Shown piece after piece: positions 21,374 through 35,485 of a stretch of 64,000 nucleotides of DNA (positions are counted from its first letter, which is position 1; each line of letters opens with the position of its first letter). A program made the translations under genes and the position numbers. The DNA comes from Theobroma cacao (taxonomy: Eukaryota; Streptophyta; Magnoliopsida; Malvales; Malvaceae), in the NCBI RefSeq assembly GCF_000208745.1, contig NC_030852.1:10022985-10086984 (forward strand), written 5' to 3'. The notes under the pieces were generated by a model. That model saw only the letters and a list, made by a program, of their open reading frames with translations. It made no database searches and was not told the origin of the DNA.

Positions 21374-24300
21374 TGAACTCGTCCTCGAATTCAAATTAGC
21401 GTACGGTGAATAATCAAAGTTCTAAAGTTCTGGCACATCACTTTCGTTGAGCATTCTTAACATAGAATCTTGGTTTATGCATCATATCAACTTCTAGTGT
21501 TATAGAAAACTCGACAATGTCATAGTATATAGTCGTGTACTACTCTTGTTGGATCAAAACAATATCATCCTTCATCTTATGAAGAGAATTCAAATAAGCT
21601 ATTAATTCTGGTCACACCTCGATCAAATCATCAGTTATACATGTTTACTTAACCATCCACAATTCCTCTACCTCGACCTTTTATCAAACTTTCCAATATT
21701 CAAGCATTTATTCCACCATTGACTATGGGTCTAAATCATCAACCAACATCTATTCCATTTTACATACTTTCATACAATTACCATTCGAGCATTTCATAAT
21801 ATGTAAGGATCAAAACAAGCTTTATTTATTTCAGATATATTTAACATCATGGATGATTCAAATCTAGTAACTATTAGTAACCATATTCCCAAAAACAAAA
21901 CTCCAGTACTTTCATGATCGAGTGCTTACTAGATAAATCTTAACTTATTCCCTAAAGCATTTCCATAAGTCATGACACTTGCATACCTCCTATGATTTTA
22001 ACCAATCTTTTTAGTCAATAACTCAACTTCTCATGGTTAAAGTTGCTCAAAATTTTTCTTTAAGGTTCCTTTCCAAGACTCATCTTGATTACTAATTCTT
22101 TCTATATTTCCAACGTCATAGTTAATTTGTTCGTCATCAATCACCTACAGTATATCTAACTAGATATTTCTCAAATTTACTCCAAACATCAGATCTCATG
22201 GCCTCATTTGTTTATCAATTTGAAGATCAAATTAAACATTTATCTCTCCTTAAGTGCACTTTAAAATTTAAGAATCATCTATTAAGACCTTTTTGATATT
22301 AACTTCTTTTAGTCCTTTTTACCTTAGAAAATTAAATCCATAATCATTCATTCTGAATCATGAGCTTTATACCAATTAAGGAAGATTTTATGCTTTTAAT
22401 TATATGAATTCAAATGCACACCTTTACGCATAAGCTATAAACTTTTCCCCACATCTTTATATATCAAAACTATATATATTGAAGTAATACCAAAACTGAT
22501 ACGTCATTTTCCATTACCCCTTAGGATATTAAATTCATGTCATACTTCTTTATTTGTGTACTTCATAATAACCTAACAATTTCTAGCTCACAATTAAGCT
22601 AGTTCATATGCCAAGCCTATCAGGCTATATAAAAACACCAAGTTTTTTCACGATATAATAGAATTTGATGAACTTATACCAAAAGTATAAACACTTACTT
22701 TTAAGCTAACAACATTATAATCAACTTGTTCACTGCCAAAATCACTGATAAATCATCTTAATCACTGTCTTGTGCTATAACCATTGATAGAATATTATCA
22801 TTGAATCAAATTATAACCAACTCCATATGAGGTTTTTTTTGTACCAATATGCAACATATATATCCATACATATATATTTTTCCAAAATTTTTTTTTTAAC
22901 TTCGGCTAACCTTAGGCATATCAAGCATAATAAGCCATCTGTAAAACCAAAATAAGCAACAATCAAGTTTAGAATCAATTCTTCTCATAGTTGGTTAGAT
23001 CATGCTCATCATTTGTGGTGAATACACAAAGCTGATTTCAATATTCCATTCTCATACAAGAGTCGACCACTAATTGGCACCATCTCCAAACACCAAATGT
23101 TTTATAAGTCGATTTTCTTAGTCAAAATTCATATTGTGGTATTCCAACTTTAGGTCATGTCTCATTACCAAATCTTTACTTGTATACGAGTACCTAAATT
23201 CTCAAATTATCATCTCTTTTCTATGTAGATCTCTGCAATTCTCGTAACGTATTTCTATTCCCTCACCAATAGTAGTATCATTTAATCAACCCATGTCACC
23301 CTCGTTCTCTACACATTTGAAACACAATTCAACCTTTGCCTACCCTTACCAAGCACTTTACCTTAATAATTACTCAAACTAAATTGAAACTTGTGGGGGA
23401 AACACATTTCACCATTTATGCCTTGCATTTACGAGCATATCGAGACCACAACTTCATCAAATCTAGATATTGGCAAGGTAATCATTGCCTCAAACCAACA
23501 TTTCTAGGCACCCTTATATTTGCAACGTATATATTTTTATTTTTATTTTTTTTACTCATATGACATATCTATTACAAGTCCCAACTTAATTATACATCCA
23601 TTTGCTCTTTGAGCTTTAGTGTTTTCTCATTGTGAAAAATCTCTCGAATTTATCTTACCAGGGTGTTCACAAGGTGGATACATGTCCATAACTTACAGTT
23701 CAAGGCCTAAAGCATTAAACACAATCTCATCATTGATGTTCTACACTATATCATATAATACAAAATATAATCTAATAACTATGACAATGAAATTCTAAAG
23801 TTCCACCTTTATCTACCAATCATAGCTCCCTTTATGAGCACATACTTTACACTGCTTGATTGTTCACAAACCACTCATAGCCATCCAAATTCAACCTCTT
23901 ATAGCAAGTCAAACTAGTATATTATTCTTCTGTTTTCTAATACACTTCCAAAATGCTTAAACACATCCTTTAATAGAATTCTGTTGAGGACTCAGACAAT
24001 TAAAGGCTTATCTTCAAAGTCACGCATAACTTTAACAATTTAATATATATTCGATAACATTTAGCTCATTAACCCCATTAAACATTATTTTAAGATCTTT
24101 CAAGGTGTTTGTGTTCTTAGTTCAGATCATACCCTTTAACTTAGTATAATTGCATTAATTATCCTTATGCTCTTTATGGTCAGCATATCAACATCCATAT
24201 TTCCCCCTTATTCATGTTATTGACCTTGTTAACGTATATGTGGCTTTTCAACCTTTCACAATACATTCCACATTTATGCCAGGGCATTCTCAATCTCATG

Positions 24301-24815
24301 CCAAGCCTATAGTCATGTAACCATAAATCAGGGTAAACTCCCTTATGGGATATCTCTTTCCATATGATGCATGGGGATCACAAGATGTACAACTCCAAGT
24401 GTATGCCTACATATTGATAACCTCCATATATTTTATGATCATGGAAACCACAATTTGCAAAACTAGCTTTCTATCACAAGTTTGCGATCAGAACATTAGT
24501 CTCCACATATATCTCACTTTGGACATACTTCACTACTAACATTCGTATATCTTTCCCACAACATGCAGTGCAAATTGATTAAGCAATGATCTCCAAATTT
24601 ACTCTTAAGTACACATATATTAAATTGTACACAACTTAGTGTTAAAATCTTGACTTTACTCATCAATTCTTAACCAGTTACATCCATAAGATAGACAATT
24701 CACTAAATTTTTGTATCTTGCTTTTGCAGTCATAAGATCAAAATTTCTTAAGCTTAGGATGCAGAAACTTCCTCTTAGAGCATATTCGAAAATCCACATG
24801 TTTTAAGTCTCTTAC
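21374..24815 (-). other. E3 internal non-coding region (3' part)
   Basis: About 3.4 kb of AT-rich antisense interior without recognisable coding motifs. A few short open frames (the longest about 75 codons near 23336) have no family features. It ends with cttac (24811-24815), the left target duplication of the next insertion. Confidence 0.6.
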
Positions 24816-25780
24816 TGTCACAACCCAAATTTCGGGCCATGACATGCGCATGGGCCCAATGAACGTAGTCCACTAAGCCCAAGAAAGCCTACTTATATTA
24901 CTTGGTTATCATTTCATCCCACAAGTTACTAAAGTCATAATTCAAAATCTCAATTCGAAATGATGAAAACCATTGCCAACTCGTACTAGCATTACTCATT
25001 AAAATATACACATATTGTCTATAGTACGTATTCTAATAATTAACATCAGATTTGTCTATACATGTCAAAAGGAGACACGATGTCCAGTGGAGAAACTCGA
25101 CAAATGTACGGCTACTGAATGCCGAGACACCTACCTAGAGTCGAGTCTACAAAGGCACCTCGACCTAGTTACCGACTGCCTTCTGATCTGAAAACATGAA
25201 GTTGAAAATGGTGAGTATAAACCCAGTGAGCGAACAAGGAAGAGAACAAGTAAACAATAAAGAAGGTTTAAAGAAAATCATGAAGCATTTATCTTTAAAA
25301 CAATGCAATTTAGTTTAGCTCTTATCAACACCCTTCATGTAAACCCCAAATGAGTAAATCACTTGATAAAAAAGGTCCATGCTTAACAAAGGATTTGAAG
25401 AGCAAAAACTTTAATAGCATTCAAGCAATTCAAGTCAAGTAAACGACGGTTCCTCACTGCAACGGAAAGGCATTCTTGCTGCAGCAAGATTTTGACCTGC
25501 ATTACCCCTCCAAATCCGAGAGTTTCTAGTTGTAGCAAGAATAAATCTCGCTGCAGTGAGAAACAGAGCACCATGAAAAAAACATTTCCTTTCTTTCAAG
25601 AAAAAGCCATCTTGTTAAAATGACAAAAAAAATCAACATGAAACGCATAATAATTCCCAAAGTTCAACATGTCAAGTTTCGCATGCATTTCAATCATATG
25701 CCATATTCATAAGTTTTTATTTCATAAACATATATATACATAAATACATAGATAAACACCAATGTCACCATCATCACACC

Positions 25781-25925
25781 CAGCTCATGTGCATCCCCCC
25801 ACACCGTCCACAATCAGTGCCATCGTGTACATCCCCCCACATCATGCACACGGGCACTATCATCATCCATTTCCCTCACCACACCATCACCGGCATGTGC
25901 ATCCCCCCACATCGTGTACACACGG
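25781..25925 (-). repeat. Hairpin array, family B solo LTR (about 4 units, antisense)
   Basis: Antisense units of the CATGTGCATCCCCCCACA type, more diverged than in other LTRs, with a C-rich loop. Confidence 0.65.
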
Positions 25926-26831
25926 TTATAATCATCACACATATCAACTATCATGCACAACATATATATATATATATCTACAAATATAGCAACACAATGT
26001 AGCAGTGCATGAATCCATAGCAACCATATGTCACAACATTGAGTCAATTATCAAGAGCTTGTTCCCGAGCAAATTTTAGAGCGAAAATAGATAAAATTCC
26101 CAAACTATTCATTAACACACGTGAGCATTTTCCCAAAATATTTTGAAATGCACGTTCACTCACCGGTATTAGTTGAGCCTTTAATAGACTCTAACTTCCC
26201 TAATGGTCCAATTGGAGCTGTGGAACTTCGTTAGAACCTATCATTACATTAGCATCACCAATTTGTCAATTCACATACTTATAAGGTCTAAAAGCTTTCT
26301 CTTAGCTAGCTTCCACTTGCCATTTAAATGGCTATCTATTTTCACTACCCTAATCACTCTAAAATGAGTGGATAACCTCAACTACAAACATTCACAATTC
26401 CCTAAAATATCTACCAGCACATGCTATCTATAATTTTCACAATTAAAATAAATCATACTTATAGGTATATATTTATGAAAATTTTTAAAATTGACACCCC
26501 TTACTCACCTTGATAACTTGAAACTTTGAAATTCTTTCCAATAAAATTTTCCAAGCTATTATGGGAGCTTTCTTTCTCTTTCTCTCTCTAAACACCTAAC
26601 TAGTGAGAGAAAGTATGAAAGTGGGATTTTTCAAGGGTTTTAAAGTGAGAGAGTTAAAGAGCACAAGGATTTCATGAAAAGGTGCACTGAGGCATGAAAA
26701 TTGGAGCTAGAGAGAGAAAGTTATGAAGTTTTCATACCATGCTTCCATGAAGGGGAAACAAACGTGAGATGGAAGGAGCAAGAAGAAGAAGCTGCTGGAA
26801 ATTGAAGAACCTGTTGGAAGAAAAAGATATT

Positions 26832-29756
26832 TGTCATGACCCGGTACACCCCTCGAGCCCGTGACAATCACCGCGGTGTCCCGATCGACACTCATTACCC
26901 GAAATGTCAACCGGAACCCCGTAAGGCTTTAATATCAGTTTCTCATTTCCCCTGTGAGTAACCGTTGCCAAATATCATGTTCTAAAAGATTTTAAGCTAT
27001 TTCCAACTTAAATCAACAAAAAAATAATTTTTGTCTCACAGGGGCATTTTGGTAATATTTCCCTAAAAATTTCGAAACCAGCTAAAAATGCAGTATGCGA
27101 GTATAAAACACATAATTCATAATCAAAAATAAGTTTAAACGTCTAAAACCTTCATTTAAAATGAAATTATGACTATTTGAATATAATAAAAATATTCAAT
27201 AAAATATTCTATTTTCTTATAAAACAATATTTATAGAGTTACCGGTAAATAATTTTTGTAGCGTAAAAGCTAAATAAATTCATACATACTGTAATACAGA
27301 TAACCAAAGTATAAAATTTAATTTACAGTGACACGTGGGCCCACAAACGACCAAAAGTATCAAAAGCAGTAAACCTACAGTTTTTGAAGATACAAGTCCA
27401 ACTGTAGCCCTCAACAAAGTGAGCTATCTACCGACTATCCTGAGCCTGAAATGGGTGAAAAGGAGGGTGGTGAGATTATATAATCTCAGTGAGTAAACAA
27501 ATACCATTTAAAATATCTAAAGCTAAGTAAATGGAGACAAATAAAATAGTTTAACATACTGTAATTCATCACCTTTCAACTCATTTCAACCAAATAAAAT
27601 CAATTCATATAAATCGAGTAATCAACATGGCTTATGAATTTCTTAAAACTTTGGCTCATGCCAAAATCATTCTCATACTCAGTTATCAGGGATACCTTGG
27701 TTGAGGGCTATCCCAACCGAGTCCGCCAAGGCTGTTAAAAAGTTATGTACGCATAAATCATGTTTTTATTTTGAAAACATAGCCATTCCTTGGCATTAAC
27801 CGAGTTCACCCTCACGTGGTGGTTTAGCGTGAAGTGAACTCTAAAGTGTTAACCTTAAGAGTTATCCATCCATGCCCCTCATACTAAGGTAAGATTATAA
27901 TAAGGTTACCATGCCCCTCTAATAGGCTGGTCTATGGAACCCATCCACTGTAGCGAACCAATATATAACCCACCAATTCAATAAAATTTGCAATAGCATG
28001 ACGTGGTAATTATTTTATTTTACAACCTCTCAAGGCAAATCAACAGTTCATACATTTTCAGCACATTTACCAAATCCAACCATTCATGCCCACAGTATCA
28101 TAAGCCATTCAATTCAAACCATAATTTACAACGCAACAATTAGTCTCCAATTACTCCATTTTCAAAACCATCATTCAATTTCAAGACAATTTTATAAAAT
28201 TATTTCATTTAATCACATTTTGTTTATAAAACATAAAGATTCACCATTTAAACTCATTTTTCATAAAATTCACAAAAACGAATAAAAACTACTTTAGATA
28301 ATTAAGATGATAGTAAGGTTACTCACTATTACGGGAGTCGAATTTTGAGTACTTCGATTCCTGATCCTCGGGTACTATCTTTTTACCTTTTTTCGGAGGA
28401 TTCACTACCTAGACATAATGCAAAATCAAGCAATTTACCACATTTGTGCTAAATTGTTATAAAGCCAATCTAAACTCTATATGAATGCATGATATGGAAT
28501 GCGAATTGTTCGGATTATCGTCTACATGCGGTGTTGGCCTAACTCGATCTATCACCCGATTAATTGGCCAATATGTCCAATTCAACTCCAAATAATTCCA
28601 TTTCTCTCCCAATACTTCAAATCACCAAACACAAGTCAAATAACATAAAATTTAGAAAAACCATCCTCACATTTCTTCTTGAGAATTTCAGCCATGGTGA
28701 ATGCATCAACACTATAATTTTTCCTACTTGATTTTCTCACCATAATTCATCATTTCCTAACCAATTCACTTGAAATACAATCAAAATCATCATCAATATT
28801 CCACATGGAGAATTTGGCCAATGATGGGTGATGGAAGAACATGAATTTTTCTTGCTTGATTTTCATGCTACACATCACTAACTAACTAAAAACACTAAAA
28901 TACATTGAAATCTAACCAAATCCAACTTCAAAACTCCTCCCCCCATGTCCGGCCAGCAAGGGTATCCTCATGCAAACTTGATTCTTAACCATGGAAAATG
29001 AAAAGAATGCATAGGAAAGGTAGATCACAAGCTAGAATTGAAAAATCTTGCCTTTTTTCACTTGTTTCCTTGAATTTGCACATTCTTCTTTTCTTCCCTT
29101 TTCTTCCTTTGGCCGGCCAAGAGAAATGAGTTGGGAGGGTTATGGGCTGATTTTTAAAGCCAAATAATAAATGGATAAAAATTTGACACATGTCACCATT
29201 CCATTGGTCCATGTGTCATACTTACCCATTAAGCAATCTCTCTCCACCATATAAATTTCCTCAATTATCCATGTTAATATTGGGTAAAATCCATATGCTG
29301 GACAAGTGTTGGGTGGTGTAAAATTACAATTTTGCCCTTGGATGGCAAAATGACTATTTTACCCCTATGCTCTGAAAAATGTCAAAATTAAAATTTTTCA
29401 CTTCTCAAACTCAAATTTTACTCCAAATGATCAATCTTAGTAAAAAATTTCATCCAACACTCACATCTTAACCTAGGGTAGTAAAATGACCATTTTGCCC
29501 CTAAGTCATGAAAATTCCAATTTGACTCCAAATCGATCCTCGAACTCTGAATCACCATTTTAAGTCATTCTGGGGTTTTAAAATTCTAAATTTCATCTTA
29601 AAATCTCTATTTGGACTAGTTTGAGGCTTAATTCAATTTAATTGTATCATTTGATACAATACCGTCCTTTAACGATTTTCAAGGTACCCAAGTAAGCAAA
29701 CATGCATTCTTATGTAGGAATGGTATAACAAACATATTATAGAGCCAGGCTTGAGA
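26832..29756 (-). mobile_element. Solo LTR, family C, antisense (2925 bp), innermost level
   Basis: TGTCATGACCC at 26832 to AGGCTTGAGA at 29756, with a perfect 5-bp target duplication atatt (26827-26831 and 29757-29761). The terminal CA has mutated to GA. It is the seventh level of the nest. Motifs shared with other family C copies include AAAATGACCATTTTGCCCC near 29485. Confidence 0.9.
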
Positions 29757-30156
29757 ATATTTATAGCTCATACTTATCCAAATCCCCTTGAAATTATGAA
29801 AATGCCCTTTAGCAAGTTAACTTGTTCTTCTCCAATCCTTTGTGCAATTTTTTTATTCTTTTGACACTAGGACAATGTCCACAATGATCTAAACTACTCA
29901 GGTTTACGAAAACTTAAAATTTTGACTCATGATGAGAAATGACCATTTTGCCCTTATTGTGAAAATTATCGAAACTTTTAGTTTTCTTCGTGTTTTCATC
30001 ATTACACATTATTTATTCGGTCTTATGCCTATTTAGACCTTAAAATATCATAAAACCTTCTTCTGGGAGCTTTTTAGAGGAAATGACGAAACTACCCCTA
30101 GCCCGTGTTATTGCGTCTATGCGTAGTTATGAGCCTATAAGTGTTGAAGTCTCACA

Positions 30157-30896
30157 CTTACCCTTGGGGAAGTCACATTCAAGACTAATCATTTACATCA
30201 TAGGTTGCATATTGAACCAAACATATTTTTAAATTGACCTTTAAAGCAATTTATATATCGATCTTCATATAGAACTCCATATGGCACTTAGACTAAATTG
30301 GTCATTTCCATGTCATTTAATTTCAAACTACTAAATCCACATCTAGTCTTTTAATCCTTTGGCTCCACACTAAGCATAGCAAAATTCAAGCTCATCCTTA
30401 GAGTAGATCATTTACTAGCCTTTTACTTTATGACCATACATCAATTATAATAATAAATGATTTTCACCCTTGAGCTAATTCATGCAATTATAACCATAAA
30501 CCATAATAATTCAATTCAAGCCTTGGAATCTCGCAGTTACTTAATTAGAATCAAAACCAACTTCATCTAGGCTACTACACACATATTCGCATATAAATTA
30601 TTTCGGAAGCCCAACACAATTTCTATAACGCATGTCAAGCTTAATTAACACAGTACACTTACCTCCGTGCACATAAACATTGATTTACACTTTCCTCGAT
30701 ACTTAAATTTATAAACCTCAATGAGTCATAACAATCACTATTCATTTTAGTCAAAATACAGCTCTTATTACCATTGTCGTATGTCCTCCCTATATTGACC
30801 TCAAATATAATCTATAGTCTCCAAAATTTTTAATTTTAATTTTTTTTCCTTGATAACCATGGGTTCAAATCATAATTCCACCAAATGAATAAATTA
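30157..30896 (-). other. E3 internal non-coding region (5' part)
   Basis: AT-rich antisense interior between the family B solo LTR and the short gag-like start. No motif recognised. Confidence 0.55.
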
Positions 30897-31025
30897 TTAC
30901 GGACCTAACAGTGCAGCTCCACCTTCCTCCATCCTTAGTCGGAGGAATATATCATTATATTGACCTTTCATTATGAGCATTTGCTTAAAAATCTTTCCAA
31001 TAATGGTTTGTGTCTCGGGTGGCAT
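30897..31025 (-). pseudogene. E3 short gag-like ORF remnant (42 aa)
   Basis: After the E3 leader, a minus-strand ATG opens MPPETQTIIGKIF and runs to a TAA at 30897-30899. The MPP(E/K)T start resembles the E1 gag start MPPKTRA, in the same place relative to the PBS. Nothing beyond the start resembles gag, so it is at best a remnant. Confidence 0.3.
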
Positions 31026-31220
31026 CTTAAACCCAAGCAACGATACCATTTATGCCCTTTACATGATGATAGCAAAAGGGTAGGTTACTAAGAATAGGAG
31101 TTCATATAGCTTCTTGTCTATGACTTGTGCTGTAGTCACAAACCATAGACAGGACTCTACATTAACTCTGACAACTCCGCTGATAGACACAAGGATCCCT
31201 AGGGCTAGACTAAACCTAGA

Positions 31221-31232
31221 GCTCTAATACCA
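31221..31232 (-). other. E3 primer binding site (tRNA-Met type)
   Basis: On the minus strand TGGTATTAGAGC lies just inside the 5' LTR, one C-to-T change from the exact site found in E2. Confidence 0.8.
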
Positions 31233-31237
31233 CCTTT

Positions 31238-33902
31238 TGTCACAACCCAAATTCTAGGCTATGACCAACGCATGGGCCCAATGGGCATAGCCCACTAAGC
31301 CTAAGCAAGCCTTTTTATGCAAACCCGATCATCATTCCCAACTATCATTTCTAAAAGCACATATTGAAATTCTGAACTAAAAATACTTCAGTAATACTTT
31401 ATAGTGGCTCAAAACTCATAATTTTATTCTGTCAAAACAATGTCTCCAATTTGCCAACCCATAGTGGCATCAGTAATTAAATATACATAATTGACTTATA
31501 ATATGGATCCTAGTGGATTACATTACATATACGTGTTCACAGGTAACAGACTCTTGACTATCAGCGAAGTGACCGTGGGTGAAGGTATAGCTACTGAGAT
31601 GCCATAGTACCTACTGAGAGGACGAGCATACATAGACACTCAATCTAGGTCCCAACTACCTCCGAATCTGAAAACATGAAGTTTAAAAATGTGAGTATAA
31701 AACTTAGTGAGTGAACATAAAAAGGGAACAAGCAATCAATAGGAAGAATTTAGAAATCATGATGCACTTGTTTCAAAAGCAATGCAATTGCTTTAGTTTC
31801 TTACTAAAAACCCCTCATTTCAAACTTTGATTAATAACCTCATAGTGTTGCAAAAACCCAAGATCAATCCATGAAGTTAAATGGGTGAAAAATATGTCAA
31901 AATCAAGCAAGGTAGTAAGCATGGCAGCAAGTTTCTCCCTGCAACGAAGTTCATTCTCCCTGTAGCGAGATTGAGGTGGCCAAAATAGAAAGTTTCTTGC
32001 TGTAGTGAGAAATAGTGTCAGTTTCCATGTGTTTCAATTTTTCTATCATATCTCGCACTATAAAAGTCCAATTGACCTGATTTTTGGACCATTAGAAAGC
32101 TAAGAGGTAGGGCTACAAGTTTAATGTTGGACACTTTTCCAGTTTGGACGGGAAGGTGGTCAAAATCTTCATCGAACTAAAAGCACTACACCAGAACCTG
32201 AGAGTTTCCCGCTACAGTGAGTTGCTGGCTGCGAAAACAGAATGTTTCTCACTGCAGCGAGAAGCAGGGCACCTAAATGTAAAAAGGACCTCCTTTGCAC
32301 TAAAAATCCATTTGGTGCTACAATAAAATCAATTTGCAAGAAAATGGAAAATTCTCAAGATTCATCGTGCCATACAATCATATTTTGCAATCACACACAT
32401 TCTATCACCTATCTATAGGTATAATCATATATAACACTTACACCACCCCACCTTCCTTAGCTCTTGTGCACTCCCTACACGCAAAAGGCAACACCAGCAT
32501 ATGTGTACTCCTTACTCACATATTTCAATGTCATCATGTGTGCACTTCCTGCTCGCACGCCTCATTATCATCATAGAACATTATTTATCATTGCACAACA
32601 TACATTCAAATATGCAAACCAACACAATATAAGAGCACATGAATTCATCCTCTTTATACATTTCACACCTTTTTCAACATCAAAGCATTTATCAAGGGCT
32701 TGTTCCCAAGCACCCATTTTTAATGAAAAGTTGGATAAAATCATGCAATTAATTCATCTCAACACAATTCTATTTTCCAAAACAATTTTGAAATGCAAGT
32801 TCACTCACCGGTTTTGTTGATTCTTTTGCTTGACTCTTACCTCAACTAATGCTCCAAATGGACATGTGAGGCCTTGTTAGAACCTACACACACACAACAT
32901 CACAACCAACCCAAATTGGAAATAATACACTCTCAAAAGCTATTTCCTAACTCAAGTTCAGCTAGTTATTCCTAACCAGCTTCTAATTACCTTTTGATTA
33001 GCTATCTATTCTCTCTACTCTAGTATCACTAGAAATAAATAAACAAACCTCAACAACAAAACAACTCATAACGCCAATTACTAGCCATTATCAACAACAT
33101 AAGATCAATCTTCATTCATTACTCACCTTGGTGGATTTGTAGTTGAATTCCTTCTCAAGAATACTCAAGCCATCATGGAAAATCCCTCTTTCTCTCTCTA
33201 AACTTCCAAACAGTGAGAGGAAGTATGGAAATAAGATTTTTCAAGGGTTTTAAAGTGAGAGAGTGAAAGAGTACAAAGGTTCTATAAAAAAGTGCACAAA
33301 AGCATAAAAATTGGAGCTAAAGAGAGAGAGAGAGTTATGAAAGTTGCAAAGCAAGCTTCTATGGAGGATAAAAGGAACGTGAAAGGGGATGAAGAAGAAG
33401 AAGGAGAAGCTGCTAGAGCTCAGACATTTATGCCTCAAGTTAATCCAAATTTCCACTGAAATTACCAAAATGCCCTTAACATGGTGGCTTTTTCTTCTTC
33501 CCATTCTTTGTGCAACCTTTTTGCTCTTTTGACACTAAAACAAAGTCCATAATAGTCTAAAGGTACTCAGGTTCACGAAACTTAAAAATTTATACTTGAG
33601 ATACAAAATGACCATTTTGCCCCTACTATATTTTTCATTTATTTTTCCATCATAAACATCATTTATTCATTCCTTAGGCCTATTTAGACCTTAATAGCAT
33701 AAAAAACCCACTCCTAGGAGCTCACCAAGAGAAATTATGAAATTACCCCTAGTCCGCATTATCGCGTCTACTTCTAGTTATGTGTCTATGGAGATCTAGA
33801 TTTCATAGGTTCACTTTTGAATTACCCTTTTAACTTGGTAATTAACCTAAATTGGCATCCATAAACATTATTAGCCACCGTATCAAAATACAGGGTACTA
33901 CA
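31238..33902 (-). repeat. E3 5' LTR (2665 bp)
   Basis: Antisense LTR from TGTCACAACCC (31238) to GGGTACTACA (33902). In sense it starts TGTAGTACCC and has about 100 bases before the TATGAAATCT that matches the start of E1's LTR. On the minus strand an intron-like donor CCG|GTGAGTG begins at 32808 and an acceptor TTTTCAG ends at 31668, with a three-unit hairpin array (32457-32565) between them. Confidence 0.9.
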
Positions 33903-35470
33903 GGCCAAACCACAGGTTAAATAATTGTATGCAATGAGACATAAGTTAAAGGTAAGCATCTGTAAGGAAACACTCAAGAGGAATCCTGCTATGGATCTTT
34001 GTGGAAACAAGCATTCAGTTATGTGGTTATAAAAAGAAAATTATAAGCTGAAAGTGATACTCACATTGACATTGAGAGGTACTTAAGAAGAACCTTGTTT
34101 TAAGCCTTGTAAATTTCGAGTACATATGGTAAATTAGCTAAGGGAGAATGATGTTACATTTGTATGAAAGAGTAGTGCAAAAGATGATTGAAGGTAACCT
34201 TTGTAATGAAGTCAAATAATGAAAACCTCCTAATCTACGATGGAAATTGGAATTCGGAATTGCATGAGGCATGCATGATTCAAATGAGTCTAAGTCTTAA
34301 GTGACTGGTTAATATCAAATTGTAAAAAGGATATAATCTATATGTTAGAGGCATGAAAAATAATTAAGAAATAAGGATGACTTGTAGGGATTGTGGTATT
34401 GCATAAGATGTAATGATCAAGTAAGAGATAAATCTTTGAAGGATCAACGAGATTATAAAGCATATACAAATATCTGATTGCAATTTAATGAAACGACATT
34501 TGGCAAGTAAGAGATGACTAATGACATTATGATGCAAGGATATATAGTATAATTATACTTAAGCATATAATTGGAAATGATAAGAAATGAGTGTAGGCAT
34601 GTAAATAATGTGAAGTTATGCATAGGCATAATGAGAATTCGTATGGATTACGTAATAGATAACTTGTGGTAGACGCAAGTAGAATGGTGATTTAAACATA
34701 TAAAAAGGGTAATTTGAAATTGATTATACCCATTGATCATGCGTTAAACATGAAAATGTTGACATCTAAATGTGTGTGTACATACGTATGTGTGGAGTTA
34801 GTGATGTGCCCAACTAAAGTGAAGAATTGTTCTTAATGATTTGAGATTTGAACTCAATATATTCGATGAGTTGTATAGATAATACAACGATAGGAAATCC
34901 CATCGGAAGTTGAGCTATGTTGATATAAGAAATTTTGGAAAAATAGTTGAAGAAATGATATCACGAAAATGTAATCTATAGCGTGATTAAGCCATGCAAG
35001 ATGGACTAATATGATTAAGAAGATTTAAGTTGCATAAATATAGGAAAAACATGAAGTTTAAGAGAATGGTTGAAAGATTCAACTCCCCAGAATGTTGAAA
35101 ATATGTATAGGAATGAATAAGGCATGTTTATGATGCCATAAGTTATATAATAGTGTATGGGGATAAGATGAATGAATGACGAAAGGTTTAACAAGAATTG
35201 AAATAAGATATGTTTAAGGTTAGTAATGGAATTAAAGGTATGCTTGGGATCTTAATGATAAGAGAAATAACAATAATGAAGGGTACCGTGGTTATGACTC
35301 AAAGATGACAATAGAGATAAGTTATGTACCCTGACCTTGTAAAGTGTTTTAGTCGAACGAAAGGTAACGAAGTGCATAAATCAAAAGACCCTATGAAGAA
35401 AGAAATGAAATAGGATCATTGAGGGAGATTAAGAACCCAACGTCGAGGAGAATTCGAGGATGAATTCTTT
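33903..35470 (+). other. E2 internal non-coding region, part 3
   Basis: AT-rich E2 interior from E3's right target duplication (ggcca) to the PPT. No coding motif seen. The final AATTCGAGGATGAATTC is shared with E3's 3' end and resembles the sequence before the PPT in related Ty3 elements. Confidence 0.6.
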
Positions 35471-35485
35471 TAAGTCGGGGCACTG
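35471..35485 (+). other. E2 polypurine tract region
   Basis: TAAGTCGGGGCACTG lies directly before the 3' LTR start TGACACC. It is a mutated purine-rich tract. Confidence 0.55.

Larger units (their letters stand above)
24816..30156 (-). mobile_element. Solo LTR, family B, antisense, interrupted by a family C solo LTR
   Basis: TGTCACAACCC at 24816 to AGTCTCACA at 30156, with a perfect 5-bp target duplication cttac (24811-24815 and 30157-30161). It interrupts E3's interior. Its own length without the inner insertion is about 2.41 kb. It contains an antisense hairpin array (25781-25925), CTGCAG palindrome relatives (25450-25560) and acceptor-like and donor-like sites near 25186 and 26155. In sense it starts TGTGAGACTTC, like E1's LTR and without the extra 100 bp of the E3 LTR. 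Confidence 0.92.
15871..33902 (-). mobile_element. E3: antisense non-autonomous long-LTR element (LARD-like)
   Basis: E3 lies in antisense inside E2. Its 5' LTR is on the right (31238-33902), PBS at 31221-31232, interior 21357-24815 plus 30162-31237, PPT around 21357-21373, and its 3' LTR on the left (15871-21356). The flanking 5 bp are ggcta (15866-15870) and ggcca (33903-33907), a 4-of-5 match. With insertions removed the LTRs are about 2.69 and 2.67 kb and the interior about 4.5 kb. That is nearly the same interior length as E2. No gag-pol motif is present, only a short MPPETQ-type start after the leader. Its leader resembles that of E2. Confidence 0.85.
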